Origin: Planctomycetota bacterium
GTDB taxonomy: Bacteria > Planctomycetota > Phycisphaerae > WQYP01
Direction of reading: 5' to 3'
Assembly (NCBI GenBank): GCA_021828925.1
Contig: JAJZCT010000199.1
Coordinates: forward strand, 1 to 6,534
Length of the DNA stretch: 6,534 nucleotides
Below are positions 1-6,382 of this stretch, piece by piece. Both the position numbers and the translations under genes were made by a program. The notes under the pieces are model-generated. The model was not told where the DNA came from. It worked only from the letters and a program-made list of their open reading frames with translations, and ran no database searches. Positions within the stretch are counted from its first letter, which is position 1, and each line of letters begins with the position of its first letter.

Positions 1-79
1 TCCCGTTCGCGATTGCCAAGATGAATGATTCAAGGCCAAATACAAAAAGCGACAATACGAGATACCCGAATCGTTCCAT
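1..79 (-). CDS. 5' end of an unidentified membrane or exported protein (partial)
   Basis: On the - strand an ATG at 79-77 opens a reading frame of 26 codons that leaves the window at its left edge. The peptide begins MERFGYLVLSLFVFGLES and continues FILAIANG, a single charged N-terminal stretch followed by a long hydrophobic run, as in a signal peptide or first transmembrane helix. An in-frame TAG lies two codons upstream, so this is the first possible ATG. An AAGGA sequence nine bases before the ATG is a reasonable ribosome binding site. The gene diverges from mutL and shares the 80-358 intergenic region with it. Only the N-terminus is visible, so no function can be assigned. A chance hydrophobic ORF is possible, but the combination of start, binding site and helix makes a real gene more likely. 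Confidence 0.5.
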   Translation of the reverse strand, partial: MERFGYLVLSLFVFGLESFILAIANG

Positions 80-358
80 CCTCTAAGGTCCTTAACTAAT
101 GCCGCGCGGCTTGTCCGCAGCCGACGTATCTTCCCTGGCCTGCACGAATTGTCCATCCCCTCCCGAACGGTTATTTCCCTATTTTACGGCGGCGGAGAAT
201 ATTCCGACACCGCCCCGGCAACGATCAAACGCGGCCTTTCGACCTGCAAAGCTGGTGACGCAGTTTGCCTGCATACAAAAGCGTCCTCCCGCATGAAACA
301 TCCTGGCCCGCGAGAGTTTACCTTTTCGCCAATACCCTGTCACGCTATGCTAGGCAAT
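80..358. other. Divergent intergenic region upstream of mutL
   Basis: This stretch separates the left-edge - strand gene from mutL. It should carry the promoters of both, but I see no convincing -35/-10 pair for either. It contains a perfect 10-bp palindrome GCCGCGCGGC at 101-110, a small inverted repeat CGGCT/AGCCG (107-111 and 119-123) and the palindrome GAATATTC at 197-204. The mutL frame stays open back to a TTG at 149, but the translation of 149-358 has no MutL-like content and is probably untranslated. A TATGCT at 346-351, 7 bases before the mutL ATG, could act as a -10 for a nearly leaderless transcript, without a good -35; this is weak. Confidence 0.4.
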
Positions 359-2284
359 ATGAACGCCACGGAACCCACATCGTCGGCACCCTCGGACTAC
401 AGACATGTCATCCATGTTCTGCCTGATGCGCTGATCAATAAAATCGCCGCCGGAGAAGTTGTTGAACGGCCCGCCAGCGTAGTAAAAGAACTTCTGGATA
501 ACGCGGTGGACGCAGGGGCCACACGATTGGCGATCACCATTGAAAACGGCGGCCGCACTCTGATTCGCGTGACGGATGACGGTTCGGGCATTTCTCCGGA
601 TCAGGTGGCCCTGGCGCTGGCCCGGCACGCCACCAGTAAAATTCAGACCATAGATGATTTATTTGCGATTCAGACCATGGGCTTTCGCGGTGAAGCTTTA
701 GCTTCCATCGCCGGGGTCAGCCATACCACGATTATTACCCGTCGGGCGCAGGATGATCAGGCGGTGCGTGTGGTGGCCCAGGAAAGTGTTCTGGATTCGC
801 CGATACCCTGCTCTGCCCCGCCGGGCACCACCATCGAAGTGCGGGATTTATTTTATTGCGTGCCGGCCCGGCGTAAATTTTTGCGTGGGGATTCTACAGA
901 GTTCGGCCATATTTCAGAAACGGTGTTGCGTACCGCCCTGGCGCACCCCGAAATCGCATTTTCACTAAGCCATAATGGTCGCAGCACGCTGAATCTGCCT
1001 GCCACCACCGATCCGCAAGCTCGTGTGATTGCGGTTTTAAATAAGGAATTACAGGGCCAGCTCCTGGCCTTGGATCATGTCGAAACCGGCATTCAGGTGG
1101 AAGGGTTTGTTGGAAAACCCGCCACCGCACGGGCCACGACGCATTATCAATATCTGTTTCTCAATGGCCGGTATATTCGGGACCGCTCGATTTTTCATGC
1201 CGTGAAGGAATCTTTCCGCGGTCTTATTGAACCACAGGCTCAGCCGGTAGCGGTCATATTTTTGCACATGCCACCGGCCGCATTTGATGTGAATGTGCAT
1301 CCGCAGAAAATTGAAGTGCGATTTCGCGAGTCGAATCTGCCGTATCGGGCGGTGCTGGCGGCCATTCGGCAGCGACTGTTGGGTTCGGATCTGACTCCAC
1401 CCATGCGATTAACCTCCCCGCCCAGTGCGGAAAAAGCGGAACAATTCATGGCGAATCAGACCCAGGAGCGCCGGCAGGTGATCGCCGAATTTTTCCGCGA
1501 TCCACTGCCGCTGCAACAATCGCTGGATTTGCCGGTAGCCCAACAGCCCCAAAACCCCGCAAGCAACACCCCCGCCACCAACTTTAATAGGCCGGATACT
1601 GCCCCGTACACGGAACATAATGCCGCGATGCCGATGCCTTCGGGCACAGCCCAACCGGGTGCGGGCGCTACGGCAGTGTTTCCCGCCACGTCATCACCGC
1701 CGCTTGCCGCGGGCGGGCCAAAATTTATGCAATTCCACAATAGTTTTATCGTGGTGGAAGATGGCGATGGGCTGCTGGTTATCGACCAGCACGCCCTGCA
1801 TGAACGCGTGATTTACGAAAGCCTTTTGGCGCGGGTGCGGGCTGGAACCATTTCCGGCCAGCGGCTGCTGCTGCCCGTGGTCGTATCCGTCAGCGCGCGG
1901 CAACTTGCGGGGTTGGAACGCGTGCGGCCACTGCTGGCGTCCCTGGGAATTGAAATTACGCAGTTTGACGCTTCAAGCGTGGCGGTACAAAGCCTGCCGA
2001 GCCTCCTGTCCCGGCTCAACACCATGGATTTTATCAAGGGAGTGCTTGATAAAGTTGCCGAGGAATCCGCCCGAATTACCGATGAGGAATTACTGCACGA
2101 GGTGCTGGATATGGCCGCGTGCAAAGCCGCGGTGAAGGCCGGGGACCCGTTGGCTAATCAGGAAATTGCGGCACTGCTGGCACGCCGAATGGACGTGCAG
2201 CGCTCCAGTAATTGCCCACATGGCCGCCCCACCACCATTCGCCTGGACCGCCGGGATCTAGAGAAGCAGTTTAAGCGACGTTGA
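359..2284 (+). CDS. mutL: DNA mismatch repair protein MutL (endonuclease type)
   Basis: MutL is the GHKL ATPase that couples mismatch recognition by MutS to strand incision. Numbered from the ATG at 359 (641 residues), the ATPase motifs are all present: AAGEVVERPASVVKEL with the catalytic Glu at 44 and Asn 48, DDGSG at about 73-77, and GFRGEAL at 108-114. A Pro/Ala/Thr-rich linker spans about 380-455. The C-terminal domain holds the metal-dependent endonuclease motif DQHALHERVIYE (476-487), a QRLLLP clamp-binding type motif (501-506), ACK (587-589, the ACR position), CPHGRP (619-624) and FKR (638-640). By established family knowledge, this set marks a nicking MutL as in Bacillus and most bacteria, unlike E. 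coli MutL, which relies on MutH. The frame is open upstream to a TTG at 149, but MutL homology begins near residue 18. I chose 359 as the closest ATG; its binding site (TAGG, four bases upstream) is weak. ATGs at 347 and 293 are alternatives. Confidence 0.96.
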   Translation: MNATEPTSSAPSDYRHVIHVLPDALINKIAAGEVVERPASVVKELLDNAVDAGATRLAITIENGGRTLIRVTDDGSGISPDQVALALARHATSKIQTIDDLFAIQTMGFRGEALASIAGVSHTTIITRRAQDDQAVRVVAQESVLDSPIPCSAPPGTTIEVRDLFYCVPARRKFLRGDSTEFGHISETVLRTALAHPEIAFSLSHNGRSTLNLPATTDPQARVIAVLNKELQGQLLALDHVETGIQVEGFVGKPATARATTHYQYLFLNGRYIRDRSIFHAVKESFRGLIEPQAQPVAVIFLHMPPAAFDVNVHPQKIEVRFRESNLPYRAVLAAIRQRLLGSDLTPPMRLTSPPSAEKAEQFMANQTQERRQVIAEFFRDPLPLQQSLDLPVAQQPQNPASNTPATNFNRPDTAPYTEHNAAMPMPSGTAQPGAGATAVFPATSSPPLAAGGPKFMQFHNSFIVVEDGDGLLVIDQHALHERVIYESLLARVRAGTISGQRLLLPVVVSVSARQLAGLERVRPLLASLGIEITQFDASSVAVQSLPSLLSRLNTMDFIKGVLDKVAEESARITDEELLHEVLDMAACKAAVKAGDPLANQEIAALLARRMDVQRSSNCPHGRPTTIRLDRRDLEKQFKRR

Positions 2285-2308
2285 ACCATCAACATAGCAA
2301 TATATATT
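2281..2308 (+). promoter_or_regulatory. Candidate sigma70-type promoter for the hexosaminidase gene
   Basis: TTGAAC at 2281-2286 matches the -35 consensus at four of six bases. TATATT at 2303-2308 matches the -10 consensus at five of six, and the spacing is 16 bp. The -35 overlaps the mutL stop codon. A start near 2315 would leave a leader of roughly 28 bases before the ATG at 2343. It would allow the downstream gene to be transcribed independently of mutL. This is a sequence match only; AT-rich gaps produce such matches by chance. Confidence 0.4.
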
Positions 2309-2342
2309 TACGCCTTGCAAAGGTCGCTGGCGATAAGCCACT

Positions 2343-4250
2343 ATGGATTTTATGGATAAAGCATCAGCCGATCATCTGCCGATTCACTTGATTCCGTATC
2401 CGAAACAGTGCGAATCTGCGGAAGGTGAACTTTATTTTCCAGCAGGCCCGCCGTTCATTGATTTTCCGTTACATGACCCCGGCCTGTGCGATGCGGCGGC
2501 GGAACTTAGAGATCTGATAATCGCCGCCCCCCTTTCTTCAGTCGCAGCAAAACCTGCAACCGCCCCGATCATCAAGCTCGTATGTCATGCTGCCATCCCC
2601 CATCCCCAAGGCAATGAGTTGCACATAACCCGCAACGGGGCAACCGTTACCGCAAAAACGCCCATCGGTTTATTTTATGGCATGCAAACACTCATTCAAA
2701 TCGCCCGCCAATATGGCCGAGCTTGGCCGTGCCTGCACATTATTGATACTCCGGATTATGAGCGTCGCGGGTTTTATCATGACGTATCGCGCGGCAAAGT
2801 ACCCACGCGGCACACGCTGTTATGGCTGGTCAAGCAATTGGCTGCCCTGAAAATCAATGAGTTCCAACTCTACATTGAAAATGTCTTTGAGTTTTCCGGT
2901 CACGCCGATATGTATGCTTCAACCACGCCGCTGACCGCGGATGATATACATGCAGTTGATGCGCTGTGCCGCAGATACCACATTGATTTCGTACCGTCAC
3001 TGACCTCATTGGGCCATTTTGACAAAATTCTCCGCCTTCCCCGCTATCGCCATCTGGCGGAAATTGAGCCTGCCGAGCTGCAACGCAGAGGAATTAAAAC
3101 ATGGTCGGATGACCCTTGGACCCTGTGCGTGACGGATCCTGACGCCAAAGCGCTTTTAACGCAAATGTATGCCGATTTTCTCCCGCATTTTTCCAGCCCG
3201 AATTTTAATATCTGCTGCGATGAATCCTGGGATTTGGGCTTGGGCCGCAGCGCCGCGGCTGCAAAAGCCATGGGCATTGGGGGTTTGTACGTGCAGTGGG
3301 TAAAGTTCTGTTCCGAGCTTGCCGCCCGCCATGGGAAACGGGTGCAACTTTGGGGTGATATTATTCTCAATCATCCGGAACTGATTCACGAGCTTCTCGA
3401 AAATGCCACGCTGCTTGAATGGGGCTACGCCGGTGACCATCCATTTGATGAGCACGGAAAACTTTTCGCCGCATCAGGCCGGGCATTTTATGTATGCCCC
3501 GGGACATCCACCTGGCAATCTCTGGGGGGCCGCTGGGACAATGCGATAGCGAATTTGCACAACGCCGCCCACTGCGGCTTAAAACATGGCGCTGCCGGAT
3601 TTTTAAATACGGACTGGGGAGATTATGGCCATCAGCAGGCCTTGGCCGTAAGCTTGCTGCCGATGGCGTACGGTGCGGCGGTGGCGTGGAACGCCCAGCA
3701 GGATTCCGCGAAGAGGCACGCGTTTTCCGCAGGGCTGCATCTGCTGGGCGATCAAAGCGGTAACTTCGCGGCAGCCATGGAGGTAATCGGCAACGTCTAC
3801 CAGCGCATCACACAGGAGCCGCTGCCCAACGCCTCCCTGGATTTTAAGCTCATGCGCGAGCCTTGGAACCAGAAAGAATTTCTGAATCTCACTAACATGC
3901 AATTGCTGGAACAGGAATATCAGCGAATTACCGCAGCTACTTCCTGCTTTGAATCCCCCGCCACCGCGTTAAATCCCGATCAAGCGTTGGCTTGGCAGGA
4001 GTTGGCGATCACCCACGATCAGATTCTCTATACCCTGTCGCGCACCATGGCCCGGCTTGATTTCTCCGCGCATGGAAAGACCATTCGGAAAACTTCCGAT
4101 CAGCAAATCCAACTTCTGGAAGCGATAAAAGATCGCTACGAAATTCTCTGGCTTCAACGCAACAAGCCCTCTCGCCTCGCAGATATCCTGACTATTTTTG
4201 ATCAGCGCCTCCACGAACATCGCGAAAATTCCGCAGTTGCAAAATCCTAG
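2343..4250 (+). CDS. Glycoside hydrolase family 20-type beta-N-acetylhexosaminidase, cytoplasmic
   Basis: Predicted to remove terminal beta-linked N-acetylhexosamine residues from oligosaccharides. The 635-residue protein has an N-terminal alpha/beta domain of the GH20b kind (about 15-135, ending in the GLFYGMQTLIQ segment) and then a TIM-barrel catalytic domain. The barrel opens with RRGFYHDVSRGKVPT (Arg 142, Asp 147, Arg 150). The Asp-Glu pair expected of GH20, substrate-assisting Asp 293 and acid/base Glu 294, lies in NICCDESWDLGLGRS. Further barrel landmarks are VPSLTSLGHF, LWGDII (Trp 337), EWGY (359-362), PGTSTWQSLGGR and TDWGDYGH (Asp 424, Trp 425). Residues from about 480 on look helical. 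There is no signal peptide, so it should act in the cytoplasm on imported or recycled saccharides. Two in-frame ATGs (2343 and 2352) are possible starts, and neither has a close ribosome binding site. It lies 58 bp after mutL. The family is fairly sure; the exact substrate is not known. Confidence 0.82.
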   Translation: MDFMDKASADHLPIHLIPYPKQCESAEGELYFPAGPPFIDFPLHDPGLCDAAAELRDLIIAAPLSSVAAKPATAPIIKLVCHAAIPHPQGNELHITRNGATVTAKTPIGLFYGMQTLIQIARQYGRAWPCLHIIDTPDYERRGFYHDVSRGKVPTRHTLLWLVKQLAALKINEFQLYIENVFEFSGHADMYASTTPLTADDIHAVDALCRRYHIDFVPSLTSLGHFDKILRLPRYRHLAEIEPAELQRRGIKTWSDDPWTLCVTDPDAKALLTQMYADFLPHFSSPNFNICCDESWDLGLGRSAAAAKAMGIGGLYVQWVKFCSELAARHGKRVQLWGDIILNHPELIHELLENATLLEWGYAGDHPFDEHGKLFAASGRAFYVCPGTSTWQSLGGRWDNAIANLHNAAHCGLKHGAAGFLNTDWGDYGHQQALAVSLLPMAYGAAVAWNAQQDSAKRHAFSAGLHLLGDQSGNFAAAMEVIGNVYQRITQEPLPNASLDFKLMREPWNQKEFLNLTNMQLLEQEYQRITAATSCFESPATALNPDQALAWQELAITHDQILYTLSRTMARLDFSAHGKTIRKTSDQQIQLLEAIKDRYEILWLQRNKPSRLADILTIFDQRLHEHRENSAVAKS

Positions 4251-4259
4251 TGCTCTGTT

Positions 4260-5528
4260 TCACTCTTTGCGACGCTCAAGACATTCGGCAATCTCATCCG
4301 CGATCCGATCATCGTGGCGCATCAATCGGTGCCATGCCCGGACCCGTGACTGAATGTAATATGCCTTTCCAAGGTGCTTCTGGCCCATGGGCCAGTTCTT
4401 GCGCCTGCCCAATCCATTTAGAAGCATTCCACCCAACTCGCCATGCGCCATGGAATTGCCGCCGCTGGCCGAGCGCTCCAACAACAGGAAGGCTTTGTCG
4501 TAATCGCAAGCGACGCCGTCCGCATAGAGGTACATTAACCCCATCTTGTACGCGGCATCCAAGTCTCCCCTGGCCAGCGCAGCGGTGTACAGCCCCTCGG
4601 CGATCCTCACGTTACGTTGGAGCAGGTAGCCCCATTGGTGGAACTGGCCAAGCCGCGTGAGCGCGAACGGGAAGCCAGCACGGGCCGAACGGGTGTAAGA
4701 GTCGAGCGCCGCTCGCAAGTCCTGGCCGGTGCCCCAACCGTAATGAAGGCATTCGGCCAGCCGGTAATCCACGCGCGGTAAACCGGTGCCCACCAATGAC
4801 TTCAAGAGGCCATACGCCACAGCCGGATCGCGCCTAACTCCGATACCGAAAAGGTAGCTCTCCGCCAAGGCACATTTAGCCTCCGGAAGTTTCCGTGCGG
4901 CCCTCCTGAACAAACGTGCGGCCCGCGCCGGCGAGGGTTTCATCGCCGGCGCGGACCGGTAGCACAGACCGGCGGCAAAGGCGGCTTCCGCATCGCCGCG
5001 CCGTATGAGCGGATTCAGGGCGGCGAGGGCCGCTCCGGGGTGTCGGCCAAGCCGAATTGAGCGCACCAGACTCCGCAGCGGCGATCCACGGCCTTCCAAC
5101 AGGTCGTGGTCCCGCTCGGTCTCCGGGCCAGGGCAACGCCCGATGGTGCGAACAGCTACTACCTCCGGAGCGGGATGTATGCGGCGGAGCGCCAGTTCTG
5201 CCTCAACCGCCCCGGCCATGTTTTGCTCCCGGTCACAGTAGTCACCAAAGTAATCCAATGTGGTTCCGGGTCGCAAAACCTCGAAATAGCGGTCAACATA
5301 GGCTTGATCGGCTGTCTCCTGATAGCGAGATTCCGAGAGGCGACTCGTGCGTAGACGTGACGATAGCACTCGCCTCGGGTCCCAGAGCCAGATGCAGCGC
5401 AGACCATCTTGGGGAGAGTAGTAACCCACTTGCAAAACCTCACCAACGGCCATCCTCAACTCCGGCCGCGCCGAGTCGTATCTTGCCAGCATGAGGATGG
5501 TCCCGGGAGGAAGGGGTAACTTTTTCAT
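4260..5528 (-). CDS. Sel1-like repeat protein with an uncharacterised N-terminal domain
   Basis: This 422-residue protein contains six consecutive Sel1-like repeats of exactly 36 residues, at about 178-393, with the usual pattern of small residues, LG/LA..Y..G and a paired helix. Sel1 repeats form alpha-solenoids that act as protein-binding scaffolds; no catalytic motif is seen. The first 100 residues are a different, probably beta-rich module (PPGTILMLARYDSARPEL, then MAVGEVLQVGYYSPQDGL and a CIWLW strand), which I cannot name, followed by an Arg-rich linker. The C-terminus is a short basic and acidic helix ending ERRKE. I chose the ATG at 5528 (MKKLPLPPGT): the preceding gene stops 25 bp before it. 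The frame extends to a GTG at 5597 and is open back to 5627. No strong ribosome binding site is visible. No signal peptide from this start, so probably cytoplasmic. The coding sequence is visibly more G+C-rich than mutL and the hexosaminidase. Its stop lies 9 bp from the stop of the convergent hexosaminidase gene. Confidence 0.85.
   Translation of the reverse strand: MKKLPLPPGTILMLARYDSARPELRMAVGEVLQVGYYSPQDGLRCIWLWDPRRVLSSRLRTSRLSESRYQETADQAYVDRYFEVLRPGTTLDYFGDYCDREQNMAGAVEAELALRRIHPAPEVVAVRTIGRCPGPETERDHDLLEGRGSPLRSLVRSIRLGRHPGAALAALNPLIRRGDAEAAFAAGLCYRSAPAMKPSPARAARLFRRAARKLPEAKCALAESYLFGIGVRRDPAVAYGLLKSLVGTGLPRVDYRLAECLHYGWGTGQDLRAALDSYTRSARAGFPFALTRLGQFHQWGYLLQRNVRIAEGLYTAALARGDLDAAYKMGLMYLYADGVACDYDKAFLLLERSASGGNSMAHGELGGMLLNGLGRRKNWPMGQKHLGKAYYIQSRVRAWHRLMRHDDRIADEIAECLERRKE
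4350..4997 (-). repeat. Six 36-residue Sel1-like repeat units inside the coding sequence
   Basis: Read on the - strand the units are 4997-4890, 4889-4782, 4781-4674, 4673-4566, 4565-4458 and 4457-4350, each 108 bp. Units two, three and five are the most typical (for example CALAESYLFGIGV, YRLAECLHYGWGT and YKMGLMYLYADGV). Units one, four and six are more divergent. The units are similar as protein but clearly diverged as DNA, so the array is old and not a recent tandem expansion. Confidence 0.75.
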
Positions 5529-5553
5529 TTTGATCGGCCAATCTCGTTTCACA

Positions 5554-5829
5554 TCAGCCCCGAACCGCAAGCACACAGCAATGGCGATCCCAGCCACTTG
5601 GAAATCTGCGCCAAGAACAACTGCTTGCTAACTTGCTAACTATGCTCCGTCGGATCTCTCGGAATGCCAATATGATTATCACGTACGGAATCGTTTCATA
5701 TCGGATCACACCAATCGCCACGCCGGCACCCACGACGGCAACACCCTTTTCAAGTTTGTCAGCTGCGTCCCGTTTTCGCTCCTCTTCACCTTTTCTCACA
5801 CGTCTAATGCCCCGAAATTTTCGCCCCAT
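5554..5829 (-). CDS. Small membrane protein of unknown function, possibly frameshifted
   Basis: A 91-codon frame starts at the ATG at 5829, overlapping the end of the preceding gene by 26 bp, and stops 25 bp before the Sel1-repeat gene. This packing is the main reason to call it real. The first 28 residues are very basic and acidic (RRVRKGEEERKRDAADKLEK). Two hydrophobic stretches follow at about 29-42 (GVAVVGAGVAIGVI) and 49-56 (YVIIILAF), then FREIRRSIVSK. The remaining residues (SCSWRRFPSGWDRHCC) do not look like a membrane protein. In the other frame from 5627 onward the same DNA reads AVVLGADFQVAGIAIAVCL, a much better membrane helix, and that frame runs directly into the Sel1-repeat gene. 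A frame break near the 8-bp tandem repeat at 5625-5640 is therefore possible. The binding site is weak (TAGG, seven bases upstream). An ATG at 5862 is an alternative start. No family is assigned with certainty. Confidence 0.5.
   Translation of the reverse strand: MGRKFRGIRRVRKGEEERKRDAADKLEKGVAVVGAGVAIGVIRYETIPYVIIILAFREIRRSIVSKLASSCSWRRFPSGWDRHCCVLAVRG
5625..5640. repeat. 8-bp perfect tandem duplication (TTGCTAAC twice)
   Basis: TTGCTAAC at 5625-5632 is repeated immediately at 5633-5640. It lies inside the small membrane protein frame, in the codons for VSKLAS. A duplication of 8 bp is not a multiple of three, so gain or loss of a copy changes the reading frame downstream. It sits exactly where the predicted protein stops looking like a membrane protein. 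Confidence 0.85.
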
Positions 5830-6382
5830 TGCCAAGCCTAGCCCAGTGGCCGCTGGCAGCATCGTACCGGTACTTTACACCCTTGTAGTCAAAATTGGGC
5901 GCGTGGAACTGGCCCCCAGAAGTCCATCGCCCATGGAATCGCACGAAGATGCCGACCGTCGTTACGCCATTTGTGTCTTTGGTCACGGCCTTGGTGAGCC
6001 AATGTCCCTTCAGGCCGACGTCGGTCAGAAAAACGGTTTTCCCACGGTGCCAATAGTCCAACTCTATCGCCGGTGCGTCAAAACTCCCATCACGCGGGAT
6101 AAAAACAGCATCAACACTCCCCCCCGGCCAGGCGGAGGGGCTCAATTTCGTTGCACCTAACGTGGCCTCCCGCATTCCACCTTTCTGGCTCGGCCTCGCC
6201 TGGAATATCACTCCATAGCCGCCCGCCTTCGCGTAATAGCGGCCACCGATCGCAACACAAACCCCCCGCGAGCCAGGGAAGAAAGCTTCAACGTAAGAAA
6301 CACAATCATTGGCCCCCCAGCCAACTGCTATGCCCAGCAAGCAGATTGCGAAATACAGCACCGTCTTTTTATTTTTCAACAC
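5804..6382 (-). CDS. Putative exported or membrane-anchored protein of unknown function
   Basis: A 192-residue protein from the GTG at 6382: four lysine/asparagine-type residues (KNKK) and then a hydrophobic segment at about 7-23 (TVLYFAICLLGIAVGWG), typical of a signal peptide or N-terminal anchor. There is no lipobox and no clear cleavage site. The rest looks soluble and beta-rich with many Gly, Trp and aromatic residues (GGRYYAKAGGYGVIF, IELDYWHRGKTVFL, VGIFVRFHGRW, GVKYRYDAASGHW). Cys 27 and Cys 42 outside the helix could form a disulfide. I do not recognise a family. I prefer GTG 6382 because of the GGCGGGG purine run just upstream and the compact signal-like N-terminus; ATGs at 6403 and 6415 in the same frame lack a binding site. 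It is the first gene of the - strand cluster, and its last 26 bp overlap the next gene, which suggests translational coupling. Confidence 0.7.
   Translation of the reverse strand: MLKNKKTVLYFAICLLGIAVGWGANDCVSYVEAFFPGSRGVCVAIGGRYYAKAGGYGVIFQARPSQKGGMREATLGATKLSPSAWPGGSVDAVFIPRDGSFDAPAIELDYWHRGKTVFLTDVGLKGHWLTKAVTKDTNGVTTVGIFVRFHGRWTSGGQFHAPNFDYKGVKYRYDAASGHWARLGNGAKISGH

Noticed and set aside
101..123. GCCGCGCGGC palindrome and CGGCT/AGCCG hairpin as a terminator
   Set aside because: No T-run follows on either strand, and no gene ends here.
99..296. 65-codon + strand ORF ahead of mutL
   Set aside because: Pro/Arg-rich composition, no ribosome binding site, and it overlaps another open frame; no protein-like segment.
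1510..1720. Low-complexity Pro/Ala/Thr-rich segment as a possible frameshift or gene fusion in mutL
   Set aside because: A long variable linker between the ATPase and C-terminal domains is normal for MutL; both sides stay in one frame.
4250..4660. 136-codon + strand ORF starting at the end of the hexosaminidase gene
   Set aside because: Shadow of the Sel1-repeat gene on the opposite strand; Pro/Arg-rich composition typical of an antisense frame.
5633..6160. 175-codon + strand ORF
   Set aside because: Lies antisense to both the small membrane gene and the exported protein gene, has Ser/Pro/Arg-rich composition, and lacks a domain. The - strand frames have a better start, packing and helices.
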